A stretch of DNA of 64,000 nt from Bacillaceae bacterium IKA-2 (GTDB lineage Bacteria > Bacillota > Bacilli > Bacillales > Anaerobacillaceae). Below are positions 30,932 to 40,593 of the stretch, one piece after another. Under the pieces are notes generated by a model. It was not told the DNA's origin, ran no database searches, and saw only the letters and a list, made by a program, of their open reading frames with translations. The DNA lies in the NCBI GenBank assembly GCA_031761875.1, contig CP134492.1, positions 3,534,001 through 3,598,000 of the forward strand, given 5' to 3'. The translations under genes and the position numbers were made by a program. How positions within the stretch are numbered: the stretch's first letter is position 1; each line of letters opens with the position of its first letter.

Positions 30932-31528
30932 TTAGTTATGTAGTTGTTCGACCCTTTTTTTCTTCCGCTTAATCCAATTAACAACGAATGAACCAAAACT
31001 AATTGTTACGATAGCCGAAACTGTTATGTAGATTGAAATATCTCCATTTATACCTGAAACGGAACCTAGCGTAAAAAAAAGGCTAAACCAAACAAACGCC
31101 GTTGAATAAGAAAGTAACGCAAAGCGAAGATAGGGAAGGCGCATCATCCCATACAAAAATGGCACAAAATTTCGTACCCCCGGAATGAAGTAACTAATTA
31201 CTAACGAGTAAACGTGAAACTTTTTAATCAAATGGATTCCTTTTCGGATCGATTCCTTCGTACTTTTTCTTTTTGAGAAGAACCTGACTAACGGTTTTCC
31301 AACAATCCGGCCCAACAAATAACTTGTCGTTAAACTCGCGACAATCCCTAAATATCCAGCAATGAAAACAATCTCAAACTGTAAAATATGTGTCGTTGCT
31401 AAATAGCCAATTGCGGTTACAATAATTTCATTTGGTATAGGAATACCTAACATTCCCAGCCAGAGCCACAGAAAAATCCCTAGATAGCCAAGCTCTTTTA
31501 CCACATTTACTAGTATATCTATCTCCAT
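30932..31528 (-). CDS. DedA family membrane protein
   Basis: A 198-residue polytopic membrane protein of the DedA (SNARE-associated/VTT) group, implicated in phospholipid flipping and membrane homeostasis. The signature is seen as GMLGIPIPNEIIV near residues 25-37 and YFIPGVRNFVPFLYGMMRL in the middle. About five hydrophobic segments; the C-terminal tail is lysine/arginine-rich. I see no operon partners: the CoA transferase lies 170 bp downstream in the same direction. Confidence 0.85.
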   Translation of the reverse strand: MEIDILVNVVKELGYLGIFLWLWLGMLGIPIPNEIIVTAIGYLATTHILQFEIVFIAGYLGIVASLTTSYLLGRIVGKPLVRFFSKRKSTKESIRKGIHLIKKFHVYSLVISYFIPGVRNFVPFLYGMMRLPYLRFALLSYSTAFVWFSLFFTLGSVSGINGDISIYITVSAIVTISFGSFVVNWIKRKKKRVEQLHN

Positions 31529-31716
31529 CTCATATCACCTACTTCTCTTTTGACTTGATCATGACTCAGTGCTTGGTGTCGCCCAAAACATCTCGATTCT
31601 TATCGAGCGAGCGTTCTTTTTTTTTGGTGTAAAAACTTTAGTTTTAAGCAGTTTCTCTACTGCTATTTTAATCGTTGAATTAGCTCTGAGTAAACAAATA
31701 AGTTTTATTTGATTCT

Positions 31717-31808
31717 AATGAATTTCATAATACCATTATATTAGCCACATCAAGCTACAACTAGTTGTAGTATCTTAGTGGCGCGGAATCCGCTTTATGA
31801 AATTCGTT
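31717..31808. repeat. MITE-like element, copy 5 (shortened)
   Basis: About 92 bp from AATGAATTTCATAATACC to TTATGAAATTCGTT. It has lost most of the central hairpin (only CTACAACTAGTTGTAG remains) but keeps both ends and the TTAGCCACATCAAGC block. In the gap between the DedA gene and the next operon. Confidence 0.75.
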
Positions 31809-31837
31809 CATTCAAGTAACATTTGCAAAAAAATAAA

Positions 31838-31892
31838 AAAAGGGTTTGATCATCGGCAAATTAACGCTTTACCGTAAAAATGATCAAGCCCA
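31838..31892 (-). terminator. Terminator of the YtrAB-like operon
   Basis: Arms GGGTTTGATCAT and ATGATCAAGCCC enclose a loop of about 25 nt, with a plus-strand A run before it (T run on the minus strand). 10 bp past the last gene. Confidence 0.7.
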
Positions 31893-31901
31893 ATGATCTG
31901 T

Positions 31902-32597
31902 TTAATCATTTATATAATGCACACCATCCTGTTGATTTGTAACAATTTCAACATTCACTGGAACTCGAATTACGATTACATCTCTGCCCATAACCGGGTT
32001 ACGATCGTTAAACATACTTTCACCTGTAAATTGAGTAATCGTGAACTCCTTATGAAATTGGGCTACTCTAATGTTAACTAGAGGTGGTTCTGTTATTGTT
32101 AGCTGATTATCCGACAACTCTACTGTTGGAGGTTCGATCTCATCGGTAAAATCAAGTCCACTATTAACAATATATTTTGTCGAATAACGAATGACATCAA
32201 TTTTACGATCACTTCCAGATTTTTTTTCATATATAATCCAATTTCCCCCATTTTCAAGCACAGTAAGCTGCTCTTCATCGTACCCAAAGCTCCACTTATC
32301 AGTTTCATAGATACCTGCAGTTTCGGCTAGCTTACCGCTATCAGCAATATTATAGAAATTATCATCTACATATTGTAATTCCCCTACATCTATATCAGGC
32401 TCATTTGCTAAATTAGGATTCGGCAATAAATAAGCGATTAACACACCGACTGAAAGTAGGACGACGTACGAAACTATGATTAGCTTTGATGTTCGAGCAG
32501 TTTTAAAGAATACCTTATTACTAGTTCCCTTAATAACGACTATTATGAAGATAAAAATAATCAAAAACGGAATTAGAGTTGCAAAAACCATATTCAT
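31902..32597 (-). CDS. Membrane protein of unknown function in YtrAB-like operon
   Basis: The 231-residue protein has two N-terminal hydrophobic segments (residues about 5-25 and 38-58) and then about 170 hydrophilic residues likely outside the cell. I do not recognise a family. It overlaps the preceding permease gene by one base and ends the operon. The position suggests a role with the ABC transporter, perhaps as a sensor or adaptor. Confidence 0.55.
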   Translation of the reverse strand: MNMVFATLIPFLIIFIFIIVVIKGTSNKVFFKTARTSKLIIVSYVVLLSVGVLIAYLLPNPNLANEPDIDVGELQYVDDNFYNIADSGKLAETAGIYETDKWSFGYDEEQLTVLENGGNWIIYEKKSGSDRKIDVIRYSTKYIVNSGLDFTDEIEPPTVELSDNQLTITEPPLVNIRVAQFHKEFTITQFTGESMFNDRNPVMGRDVIVIRVPVNVEIVTNQQDGVHYIND

Positions 32598-33349
32598 TAG
32601 CGCCTAACCTCCAATCTATTTGAGATGAGAGTTCCACTATAAAAAAGTACTGCTGCCGTTACGAATACTTTTAACGTCAATAAAAATAACGACGATTCCA
32701 TTACAAAAATTTTACCAACAGCGAACAATATCCCACCGCCATTTAATCGACCTTCAAGAAATAGAAAACCAATAACTGTAGCTGGTAAAATGACAACAAA
32801 AAGCTTATTTATTTGTACCAAAGTTCCGGCAAGATAGCCTAACCCGGATATGAGTAACGCATATAAAAATGTTGCAGTTAAACCGATAACTAATTCTAAA
32901 GGAGGAACGATGTACGTCTGACTGACAATTTTTTCAGTACTCTTGAAGAAATAAATGATTACTTTCAACAACGTTCCTGATAGCATCGCTGTAACAGCAC
33001 CAACCAAAGCTGCAGTTACTAAAAAGGCAATATTAGCCAAATTACTTGAAAGTCGATTTGAAACAAATGCAAAATCACCATCGCGATTTTGTTTTGTCGT
33101 CACCGTAACTCCAGTAATAAACATCCATATTAATGTCAGGGCAATAATCGTATTTCCTGTGTAATAGGTGATATTAAAGGATATTGAATTTGAGCCTCCT
33201 CCTGAAGAACCACTGCCTGCTAACGAAAACAAAATCCCAAAGAATTGTGTAAACATAAGTGAAGTGAAAGCACCAATATAGGCATTTAACTTAAATATAA
33301 ATTGCTTTTTCGTCGTTTCAAAAAGATTAGTTTCTGTTAAATACATCAT
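32597..33349 (-). CDS. Probable ABC-2-type permease
   Basis: A 250-residue protein with about six hydrophobic segments and a GSGSSGGGS loop after the first. Not recognisable by motif, but it immediately follows a cognate ATPase and overlaps it by 23 bp, so it is the likely membrane partner. It would be comparable to YtrC/YtrD of B. subtilis. Substrate unknown; in that operon cell-wall antibiotics induce expression. Confidence 0.6.
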   Translation of the reverse strand: MMYLTETNLFETTKKQFIFKLNAYIGAFTSLMFTQFFGILFSLAGSGSSGGGSNSISFNITYYTGNTIIALTLIWMFITGVTVTTKQNRDGDFAFVSNRLSSNLANIAFLVTAALVGAVTAMLSGTLLKVIIYFFKSTEKIVSQTYIVPPLELVIGLTATFLYALLISGLGYLAGTLVQINKLFVVILPATVIGFLFLEGRLNGGGILFAVGKIFVMESSLFLLTLKVFVTAAVLFYSGTLISNRLEVRR

Positions 33350-34229
33350 CTATGCCCCCCTTCGTTTTATTTGTTAAATAAACACAAATATCTTCAGAAT
33401 CAACTGCGGTAATTTCAATGCCTTTGGCGCGGATTTCCTCAAGATCAGCTTCATTGTAATCATTTTTTACGACTACATAGCAACTATTTGTACCAACTAT
33501 TTTTTTGTATAAAATTTCTTTTCCAGTAGTCGAATGATTAATATGTTCCTCTGTTCCACTTAAACCAAGCGCATATTGCTTCAGTTCGTTAACACTAGTA
33601 TGAAGGAATTTTTCACCATTTTTAATTAGTAAAATATCTTCTAGTAGATCATCAATTTCATTTAACAGATGACTAGACAAAATTATTGTCCGTGGATAGG
33701 CGAGATAATCTTTCAATAGTGCTCGGTAAAAATCTTTTCGTACTGCTGCATCCATTCCAGTCGTCGGTTCATCAAAAATCGTCAACGGACAACGAGCCGC
33801 TAAGCCAATGATCATATTAAACGTACTTTTCATTCCTTTTGAGAGATTTAGGTGGCGCTGTTTTGGATCAAGAGAAAAATAGTTAAAAAGACGCTCAGCA
33901 AATTGCTGATCCCAATTCGGATAAAAAGTACTAGCTGAGGCTAAAATTTCCTTGAGATTTAATGTCGTTGGCATGACCATATTGTCATCAATAAAAATCA
34001 TATTTTGCGAAACTCGTAAGTTATTAAATGGATTTCCAGAAAAAACTAGCAGACTTCCAGATGTTTGCCGATAAAAACCAGCGATCATTTTTAGTAGTGT
34101 CGTTTTTCCGGCACCGTTACGACCAATCAAACCGGTGATTTTATTTTCTTCAATCGTAAAAGAGATGTTATTTAAAGCTCTTATTCCGCTGTATACTTTT
34201 GTTAGATTGTTGCACTCGATCACTTTCAT
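33327..34229 (-). CDS. ABC transporter ATP-binding protein, YtrB-like
   Basis: ATPase of the transporter. Walker A is GRNGAGKTTLLKM, the signature is LSKGMKST and Walker B is LTIFDEPTTGMD; the C-terminal 80 residues form the regulatory-type tail seen in YtrB/BcrA-like proteins. 300 residues. The gene overlaps the repressor gene by 4 bp and the permease by 23 bp, so the three are translationally coupled. Confidence 0.88.
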   Translation of the reverse strand: MKVIECNNLTKVYSGIRALNNISFTIEENKITGLIGRNGAGKTTLLKMIAGFYRQTSGSLLVFSGNPFNNLRVSQNMIFIDDNMVMPTTLNLKEILASASTFYPNWDQQFAERLFNYFSLDPKQRHLNLSKGMKSTFNMIIGLAARCPLTIFDEPTTGMDAAVRKDFYRALLKDYLAYPRTIILSSHLLNEIDDLLEDILLIKNGEKFLHTSVNELKQYALGLSGTEEHINHSTTGKEILYKKIVGTNSCYVVVKNDYNEADLEEIRAKGIEITAVDSEDICVYLTNKTKGGIDDVFNRN

Positions 34230-34612
34230 TTCTTTGCCCCCCCACTTTTGTTACCAGCTATCTTGATCATCTCAATTATTTCGGCTTCACTTACACCCAG
34301 GCGACCTGACTCTATTACTAATTCATCTATTAATCGTTGTAACGTTTGCGTCTTTCGTTTGTTCAAAATAATTTCCAATGCATCTTTGGCGACAAACACC
34401 CCTAGTCCGCGTTTTTTATAAACGATTGTTTCATCAGCTAAAATATTCAGTCCTTTTGCTGCTGTCGCTGGGTTTATGTTAAACATCTCAGCAAGCTGAT
34501 ACTGAGAATAGACTTTTTCATCTTTGCCGATGTTTCCCGATAATATTTCCGTCTCTATCCAATCAGAGATTTGCACATAAATTGGCTTCGTACCTTCAGT
34601 ATTTAAAATCAA
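34226..34612 (-). CDS. GntR family regulator, YtrA subfamily
   Basis: DNA-binding repressor of its own operon. The 128 residues contain a winged helix (PIYVQISDWIETEILSGNIGKDEK, then QLAEMFNINPATAAKGLNIL, with a wing KRGLGVFV) and a short helical tail, the shape of YtrA rather than of full-length GntR. The ATG at 34612 has a GGGGG run upstream. B. subtilis YtrA controls ytrABCDEF and responds to cell-wall-active compounds; the same role is inferred here. Confidence 0.88.
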   Translation of the reverse strand: MILNTEGTKPIYVQISDWIETEILSGNIGKDEKVYSQYQLAEMFNINPATAAKGLNILADETIVYKKRGLGVFVAKDALEIILNKRKTQTLQRLIDELVIESGRLGVSEAEIIEMIKIAGNKSGGAKK

Positions 34613-34644
34613 CGCGACACCCCCTTTTCACATAGTGGCTCTAA

Positions 34645-34744
34645 TGGTGTCAGACACCAAGTAAATTCACACTATCATCGCATGTAAAACCCTATAGAAG
34701 CAGGATTTATAAGAAGCACATAACTCCAATCGGTGTCAGGCACC
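34645..34744. repeat. Pair of GGTGTCAGACACC palindromes
   Basis: TGGTGTCAGACACCA (34645-34659) and GGTGTCAGGCACC (34732-34744) lie 87 bp apart upstream of the YtrA-like operon. A similar pair with 85 bp spacing is at 47.25-47.35 kb, and a single diverged copy at 56.79 kb. They fill the 316-bp gap together with the promoter region of the divergent genes. Confidence 0.6.
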
Positions 34745-34929
34745 AACTAAGTTAGTACACCACTACTCTAATGTACTATATATTATTTCGAGAAATAAAT
34801 CAAGATTAATCAGCAAAACCAACACTATCGGAGCTGACTTACCCTTAATTTTTTCGACTCACTTCCACTAAAAAGTTTGGTATGGTACAGTCATTATTGA
34901 TCGCACTTAAAAATTTGAGGTGAGCCACT

Positions 34930-36036
34930 ATGACTAATAATTCAATACATATGCTTGATACACCTACTTTACTTCTTGACGTCAACAAACTCGAAAAAAA
35001 TTTATATGGCATTAGTCAAATTGCCAAAACAAACCAAATTCAATGGCGTCCCCATATTAAAACACATAAAAGTATCCGAATTGCACAGATGCAACTTGAG
35101 CTCGGTGCTTGTGGAATTACAGTAGCAAAGCTTGAAGAAGCAGAACTTATGGTTAAAGCTGGGATAAAAAATATTCTTATTGCCTATCCTCTTTCAAGTC
35201 CACAAAAACTTGAACGGTTGAGAGTCCTGCATCAAAAAGCAAAACTTACAATAGCTATTGACTCTCTCGATCAAGCTCAACTTGTCAGTCAAGCTTTCCA
35301 GGGTACCACTCCAATAACGATTTGGATCAAAGTTAACTCAGGCTTAAATCGTTGTGGTGTTGAGGAAAATGAAGTATTACCGCTTGCATCCGCGCTAGTA
35401 AAACTACCCAACTTAAATTTAAATGGTATTTTTACTCATGCTGGACACTCCTATGCAGCTACATCAAAGACAGAAATTGAACAAATCGCTCGGGAAGAGG
35501 CGAATGCTGTTCTCGATAGTGCCGAAGCTTGTAGAAATGCAGGCATTCCGATTATTCATCGTAGTATTGGCTCCACACCGACATTTAAGTACGGCGCAAC
35601 TATAAAAGGCATTACTGAAATCCGTCCAGGAAATGCAGCATTTTACGATATGTGTCAAGTTGGCTTAGGGGTTGCAACTCAATCACAATGTGCATTAACC
35701 GTCCTAGCGTCGGTAATTAGCATCAAGAAAGATCGAATTATTTTTGATACAGGTAGCAAAGCGCTGTCCCTTGACCAAGGAGCCCATGGTAATAAAAGCG
35801 TCGCGGGATATGGTTTCTTTATTGATCATCCCGAAATCATGCTAGCAAGACTTTCTGAAGAACATGGTATTGGAACAACAAATGGAGGAGCTACTTCACT
35901 AAAACTAACAGATAAAGTACAAATTATTCCCAATCATTCTTGCGTTGTTGCCAACCTTTTTGATGAATATATCATCCATCGTGATGGTGAAATCCTTGGC
36001 TCGTGGCCAGTTGATGCTAGGGGAAAGTTAAAGTGA
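34930..36036 (+). CDS. D-threonine aldolase / D-serine dehydratase-like PLP enzyme
   Basis: Fold-type III (alanine racemase-like) PLP enzyme. The PLP-lysine motif RPHIKTHK is at residues 40-47, the barrel continues through GACGITVAKLEEAE, and the C-terminal domain has the divalent-metal-binding IIPNHSCVVANLFDE (His and Cys). 368 residues, the length of the DTA/DSD1 family; both cleave or dehydrate D-hydroxy amino acids. The exact substrate cannot be decided. AGGTGAG precedes the ATG. It faces away from the YtrA-like operon. Confidence 0.85.
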   Translation: MTNNSIHMLDTPTLLLDVNKLEKNLYGISQIAKTNQIQWRPHIKTHKSIRIAQMQLELGACGITVAKLEEAELMVKAGIKNILIAYPLSSPQKLERLRVLHQKAKLTIAIDSLDQAQLVSQAFQGTTPITIWIKVNSGLNRCGVEENEVLPLASALVKLPNLNLNGIFTHAGHSYAATSKTEIEQIAREEANAVLDSAEACRNAGIPIIHRSIGSTPTFKYGATIKGITEIRPGNAAFYDMCQVGLGVATQSQCALTVLASVISIKKDRIIFDTGSKALSLDQGAHGNKSVAGYGFFIDHPEIMLARLSEEHGIGTTNGGATSLKLTDKVQIIPNHSCVVANLFDEYIIHRDGEILGSWPVDARGKLK

Positions 36037-36065
36037 AAGACCTGTTTTTGCATGTTGAAACGTAA

Positions 36066-36210
36066 AAATTCATCACAAGAAAAGCGCAAGCTCCTTGGTC
36101 AGCACGCACGAGCACTGGAGCGGCTAGGCGTTACTCCTACGGTTAGTTGTCGCAAAACCAGCTATGAAGTAATTCAAGACTATGTCTAAAACTAGACAGA
36201 CACGAAAATT
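36066..36210. repeat. Relic of the 120-bp cruciform repeat
   Basis: Sequence AAGAAAAGCGCAAGCTCCTTGGTCAGC... GGCTAGGCGTTACTCC... AAACTAGACAGAC, a diverged relative of the repeat at 1-475 without the inner stems. It follows the D-threonine aldolase-like gene. Confidence 0.6.
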
Positions 36211-36223
36211 TTATCTTATCTTT

Positions 36224-36268
36224 TAAAAAAAACCGTTTCACCAAATCATTTGGTGAAACGGTTTTTAA
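36224..36268. terminator. Bidirectional terminator
   Basis: AAAAACCGTTTCACCAAATCATTTGGTGAAACGGTTTTT is a perfect 16-bp stem with A and T runs on the two sides, between convergent genes. Confidence 0.88.
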
Positions 36269-36270
36269 AA

Positions 36271-36921
36271 TTATGTAAATAACAAAATCGCAAAAAAATG
36301 AACTATTGTTCCTGCTAACACAAAAATATGCCAGACCATATGGTGAAACCGAAACCAACGGAACATATAAAACAACGCTCCAACTGTATATAATAACCCG
36401 CCAATTATTAATAAATTTAAACCCACACTATCGAAATTTGTTACCAGCGGCCGCCAAGCCAGTACGATAAGCCAACCCATAACAATATAAAGCATTGTTG
36501 AAGCGTAAAGAAATCGTTTCACAAAAAACACTTTAAATAAAATTCCAAACCCCGCAATTGCCCACAAGATCGCAAGTAACGTCATCCCCAACCTTCCGCC
36601 GATAACAATTACTAGTATAGGAGTGTATGACCCAGCAATAAATAAGTAAATCGACGAATGATCAAAAAATTCAAATAAATTTTTTGCTTTTCCATTTGGA
36701 AGTGCGTGAAGCAGTGTTGAGGATACATATAGCAGTAACATTGTTACTCCATAAACTGTATAGCTAACAATAGTAGCCACAGAACCTTCCAAAGAAGCGA
36801 ACACAATTAACAACGTTAATGCCGTAATACTAAAAATAACTCCGACACCATGACTAATTGAGTTAGCAATTTCTTCTCCCTTTGAATACGTATGTGTAAT
36901 TGCCATATTTAGATCATTCAC
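36271..36921 (-). CDS. Hemolysin III / YplQ family membrane protein
   Basis: A 216-residue protein with about seven hydrophobic segments, in the HlyIII/PAQR-like group. Family marks are EEIANSISHGVGVIFS at the start, LLHALP with FDHSSIYLFIAGSYTPI, and the C-terminal HHMVWHIFVLAGTIVHFFA. The conserved histidines suit a metal hydrolase-like site. The actual role in bacteria is not settled, and the hemolysin name is historical. Confidence 0.85.
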   Translation of the reverse strand: MNDLNMAITHTYSKGEEIANSISHGVGVIFSITALTLLIVFASLEGSVATIVSYTVYGVTMLLLYVSSTLLHALPNGKAKNLFEFFDHSSIYLFIAGSYTPILVIVIGGRLGMTLLAILWAIAGFGILFKVFFVKRFLYASTMLYIVMGWLIVLAWRPLVTNFDSVGLNLLIIGGLLYTVGALFYMFRWFRFHHMVWHIFVLAGTIVHFFAILLFT

Positions 36922-37187
36922 TCCCCATTTCAGTTTAAAAGACGATTAGTTTAAATTTCATCATTGACAAGTTTAAACCAATATTGTTACCACACGCCCG
37001 ACGAATAGATAAATAATAAAATTATTGTACCATTAATACCCCACAACTTACTATGAAAAACAAGCCACTTTAAAAAGCCTTAATTTAGCTTATAATGATT
37101 TTCAGGCTTTATTTAGTGCATATGATTTGCTTCTCTTTGACCATACTGGTACTGTAATACTTATGAAAAATTAAAGGAGGACTAGTC

Positions 37188-37589
37188 ATGTCATTATTAA
37201 TTCATCAAGTTATTTCACTGCTATTTATTTTAATTTTACCACTTCCGATTATTGCTTTTGTAAAAAGTCGCAATGGTGGAGAACTTCAGTATGCTCATAT
37301 ATGGAAGAAATTAGTGATGGTAGCTAACATAGGTTTGTTTGGGTCACTTATTACAGGTTTTGTATTATACCCTAATTTCACTTCTGTTCTGGTTTGGATT
37401 TCAGTCGCCCTCGTCTTAGCCCTTGGTGCCTTCCTTGGAATTTTCTCTAAACAATTAAAGCTATATTCATTAGAAAAAGATCAAAACGTAAAACAAAAAC
37501 ACTTACAAAAAATTGCGAAAATCGGTTTTATTTACATTGCTACTGTGATTATTACATTTGTACTTATGTCTAATTGGTATATGTTTTAA
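37188..37589 (+). CDS. Small integral membrane protein of unknown function
   Basis: 133 residues with four hydrophobic segments (about 5-25, 45-62, 66-86, 108-130) joined by lysine-rich loops. AAAGGAGG lies 8 nt before the ATG, so it is likely expressed. No recognised family. Flanked by convergent or divergent neighbours and ended by a terminator at 37.65 kb. Confidence 0.6.
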   Translation: MSLLIHQVISLLFILILPLPIIAFVKSRNGGELQYAHIWKKLVMVANIGLFGSLITGFVLYPNFTSVLVWISVALVLALGAFLGIFSKQLKLYSLEKDQNVKQKHLQKIAKIGFIYIATVIITFVLMSNWYMF

Positions 37590-37652
37590 AAGTAATTGAT
37601 CATTTTAGAAATTTTTTATTCGGATAATAAAAGGTTTAGCGAACATAACTAA

Positions 37653-37695
37653 AAGAAGCTCCTTGATCATTAAAATGATTACAAGGAGCTTCTTA
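37653..37695. terminator. Bidirectional terminator
   Basis: AAGAAGCTCCTTG with a ~16-nt loop and CAAGGAGCTTCTT, between convergent genes. Confidence 0.8.
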
Positions 37696-38964
37696 TTGAA
37701 TTAAGATTTTTTCTTGATCTTGCCCGCTTGGGAAAATTAACGTAAACGTTGTTCCTTTGCCTTCCTCACTTTCAACTTTCACCCTGCCATCCATAGCCTT
37801 AACAACTGTAAAAATCACTGTTGTACCTAGGCCAGTGCCTTTTTCTTTTGTAGAAAAATATGGTGATCCTAGCTTCGTTAATTGCTTGGCCGACATTCCT
37901 ACTCCAGAATCTTTGATGGAAATGGTTACTTTATCTTCATTGCTATGAGTAAAAATCGCTATCTCACCACCGTTAACTGTTGCTTCAATACTATTCTTCA
38001 TTATGTTGATCAAACATTGACGGAGCTTTATTTTATCTCCACTTATAAATAACTCCTCAATCCCCTCATCTATTAGAGTAATCTTTTCTATTTCTGCAAG
38101 TGGGGTCATCACTTGAATGATATAGGATAATTCATCTTTTAGATTAAGTAATGTAAAGTTAATTTTTTCTGGCGGTTTTGCAAACATTAAATACTCTGAA
38201 ATAATTGCTTGCGCACGGTCTAATTCTTGTAAGGAAAGATTCAAAAACTCTACTCTTTTCTGCTTATCAATATTAAAATCATAAAGAAGTTGTATAAAGC
38301 CTCTTGTCACTGTTAATGGATTCCGAACTTCATGGGAAACACTCGCTGCAAGCTCACTAACAACACGAAGTTTTTGGGTCTTAATAATCTCTTCTTCAAT
38401 TCGCTTATTTTGTAGAACAAACTCAATTATAAAGACAATTATTGCAGCTGCGATAATTAATATCATGGAATAACCTAATAAAGCTGTAAAATCAGATCTG
38501 TCTAATACATCTGGTAAAAAAACTAAATAAACTATTCCCGTTGCAGTAGCTAACGTTATCATTATCCCCACAGTAGCAAATACTTTTTTCCTTGGCGCTA
38601 AATTAAGGACATTAGGATTAATATATAGTGTTAATAAAAGTAACATAAAGGTTTGTAGCAGCGGTAGATTAAAACCTGGACCTCCCATCATAAAATGATA
38701 TAGCAAAGTGACCAAAAAAAGAAAAGTAGCTACCTTTCTACCACCGTATAATGCTCCAATCATAAATGGAATTATCCGCAAGTCATAAATATGTCCATTC
38801 ACATCATAATAAGGTAATGCCATACAAGTAATAATACCAACTGCACAAATTGAAAAGATCGCTAGTTTTTGATATTTTCGCTCAAATTTTCTATCGAAAA
38901 GAAGCAGAAAGTATAGAAATAGGCACATTAATAAGATAAGGACATTCAAAAGTAAATAATCCAT
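37693..38964 (-). CDS. Sensor histidine kinase with 5TM-LYT-type membrane sensor
   Basis: A 423-residue kinase: five or six N-terminal membrane helices with DLRIIPFMIGALYGGRKVA, as in the 5TMR_LYT sensor, then a HisKA dimerisation domain with phospho-acceptor SHEVRNPLT (His near 215), and an ATPase domain (N-box IMKNSIEA, G1 IKDSGVGMS, G2 GTGLGTT). It is very like the ruined kinase just upstream (38967-39681 plus 45573-46135): the two are tandem duplicates. No response regulator is adjacent; the domain order resembles the sporulation kinases of Bacillus, so Spo0F might be its partner (inference). Confidence 0.85.
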   Translation of the reverse strand: MDYLLLNVLILLMCLFLYFLLLFDRKFERKYQKLAIFSICAVGIITCMALPYYDVNGHIYDLRIIPFMIGALYGGRKVATFLFLVTLLYHFMMGGPGFNLPLLQTFMLLLLTLYINPNVLNLAPRKKVFATVGIMITLATATGIVYLVFLPDVLDRSDFTALLGYSMILIIAAAIIVFIIEFVLQNKRIEEEIIKTQKLRVVSELAASVSHEVRNPLTVTRGFIQLLYDFNIDKQKRVEFLNLSLQELDRAQAIISEYLMFAKPPEKINFTLLNLKDELSYIIQVMTPLAEIEKITLIDEGIEELFISGDKIKLRQCLINIMKNSIEATVNGGEIAIFTHSNEDKVTISIKDSGVGMSAKQLTKLGSPYFSTKEKGTGLGTTVIFTVVKAMDGRVKVESEEGKGTTFTLIFPSGQDQEKILIQ

Positions 38965-38966
38965 TT

Positions 38967-39681
38967 CTACTCCCCCAAAGCTAACTGATTTATTTTAGGA
39001 TAGGTTATAAAAAACGTTGTTCCTCGATCAATTTCACTTTCCACATCAATCGTCGCGTCCATTGACTTAATAATACTAAAAGCAACCATTGTCCCTAGAC
39101 CTGTGCCTTGAATTTTTTTTGAAAAAATAGGTAATCCCAGCTGAGCAATTTTTTGGCTTGACATACCGACACCATAATCTGTGATCGAAACGACAATTTT
39201 TTTGCTTGTATTTTCAGCACGTAAAACAAGTATTCCGCCTACTGGCATTGCTTCAATCCCATTTTTTATAATATTAATGATACTCTGCCGAAACTTTTGA
39301 CGATCACCAACTATAAACCCTTCTTCCTTGGCATCAGCAATTATTTCCACACCTCTCATTAACGCATAAGGGGTCATTACTTTAATTAAATAGTTTATTT
39401 CTTCTAGGATAGCTAATTTTTCCTTATTATTTTGAGGACTAGGCTTCGCATAAATTAAGTAATTATTAATAATTTCCTGAGCGCGATCTAACTCTAAAAG
39501 TGACAGATCTAAATATTCTTTTTGTTTTTTTTCACTAATATCATCATCTCGCAACAGCTGTAGAAATCCTTTCGTCACAGTTAACGGATTTCGTACCTCA
39601 TGGGAAACACTTGCTGCCAGCTCACTAATTACCCTAAGCTTCTCTGCCTCATTAGCTTGATTTTGGATTTTAAAAGTATTC
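38967..39681 (-). pseudogene. Sensor histidine kinase paralogue, C-terminal part (cut by IS21)
   Basis: Kinase core of a second 5TM-LYT kinase: EKLRVISELAASVSHEVRNPLTV, the N-box and G boxes are intact. The coding frame runs upstream to 39681 and is then broken by the IS21-like element. Joined on paper to the fragment at 45579-46135 with one copy of GTATTC, the frame is continuous (YLIEYILNTFKIQNQANEAEKLRV) and gives 1272 bp, 423 codons, exactly the length of the neighbour at 37693-38964. The fragment lacks its sensor half, so the kinase is presumed inactive; an internal start at 39578 would give a soluble remnant. Confidence 0.93.
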
Positions 39682-39768
39682 TGTTTATGATACTCTAAAA
39701 GTGGCCCATTAATAGAATAATATCAATTGAAAAACGGTCCAGTACTTTAACACTAATCTCTTACTGTT

Positions 39769-40593
39769 ATGATGGCAGTAAAGGGGTGGGATGGAGTGAT
39801 TGAGATAATGGACAAACATGCAATAATAAAACTAAAGCAGCAAGGTGTATCCAATAGAAAAGCTGCCAAGCTTTTAAACATCAATCGGAAAACAGTCGCA
39901 ATCTATTGGAATGAGTACCAGAAGAACAATACTCTGTTGAATGCCTTAGACGTTAATAAAAAAGAAGTACAAGAAGTACAAGAAAAAATATGCGAGGCAC
40001 CAAAGTATAATGCTCAAAATAGAAAGCCAAGAAAGTACACAGCAGAAATCGATACCAGATTAGACGAAATCCTAGAGAGTGAATCTGAAAAGTGTAAAGA
40101 GTTAGGTCGACATAAACAACAGCTGACTAATTTGCAAATTCACCAAATGCTAGTCAATGAAAAGTTTGATATTGGATATACAACTATTACAAATAAAATC
40201 AGAGAAAAAAGAAACAAACCTAAGGAATGCTTTATTAAACAATCATATGATTTAGGGCAAAGACTTGAATATGATTTTGGCGAAGTGAAGTTAGAAATAA
40301 ACGGGGAGATCAATACCTATCATCTAGCTGTACTATCTTCACCAGCTGCTGATTTCAGATGGGCGTATTTATATAAGAATCAAAAGCAAGACGTCTTTAT
40401 GGATTCTCATGTGCGTTTCTTCGATATGTTAGGTGGCGTTTATTCAGAGATTGTGTACGACAATATGAGAAATGTAGTATCAAAATTCATAGGTAAAACT
40501 GAAAAAGTCCTCAATGAGAATTTGCTAAAATTGTCACTCTACTACGGATTCGATATCAACGTCACTAATTGTTTCAGTGGAAACGAGAAGGGT
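39769..40593 (+). pseudogene. istA: IS21 transposase IstA, N-terminal part
   Basis: 275 codons of the IstA transposase: an N-terminal helix-turn-helix region (LKQQGVSNRKAAKLLNINRKTVAIYW) and the start of the DDE core (RLEYDFGEV with the first Asp, VYDNMRNVV with the second Asp, then CFSGNEKG). The reading frame continues after 40593 into the inserted element for eight codons (NEKYMIM) and stops at 40617. Joined to 44094-44774 it gives 501 codons, normal for IstA. Taken alone it lacks the catalytic glutamate and should be inactive. Confidence 0.93.
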
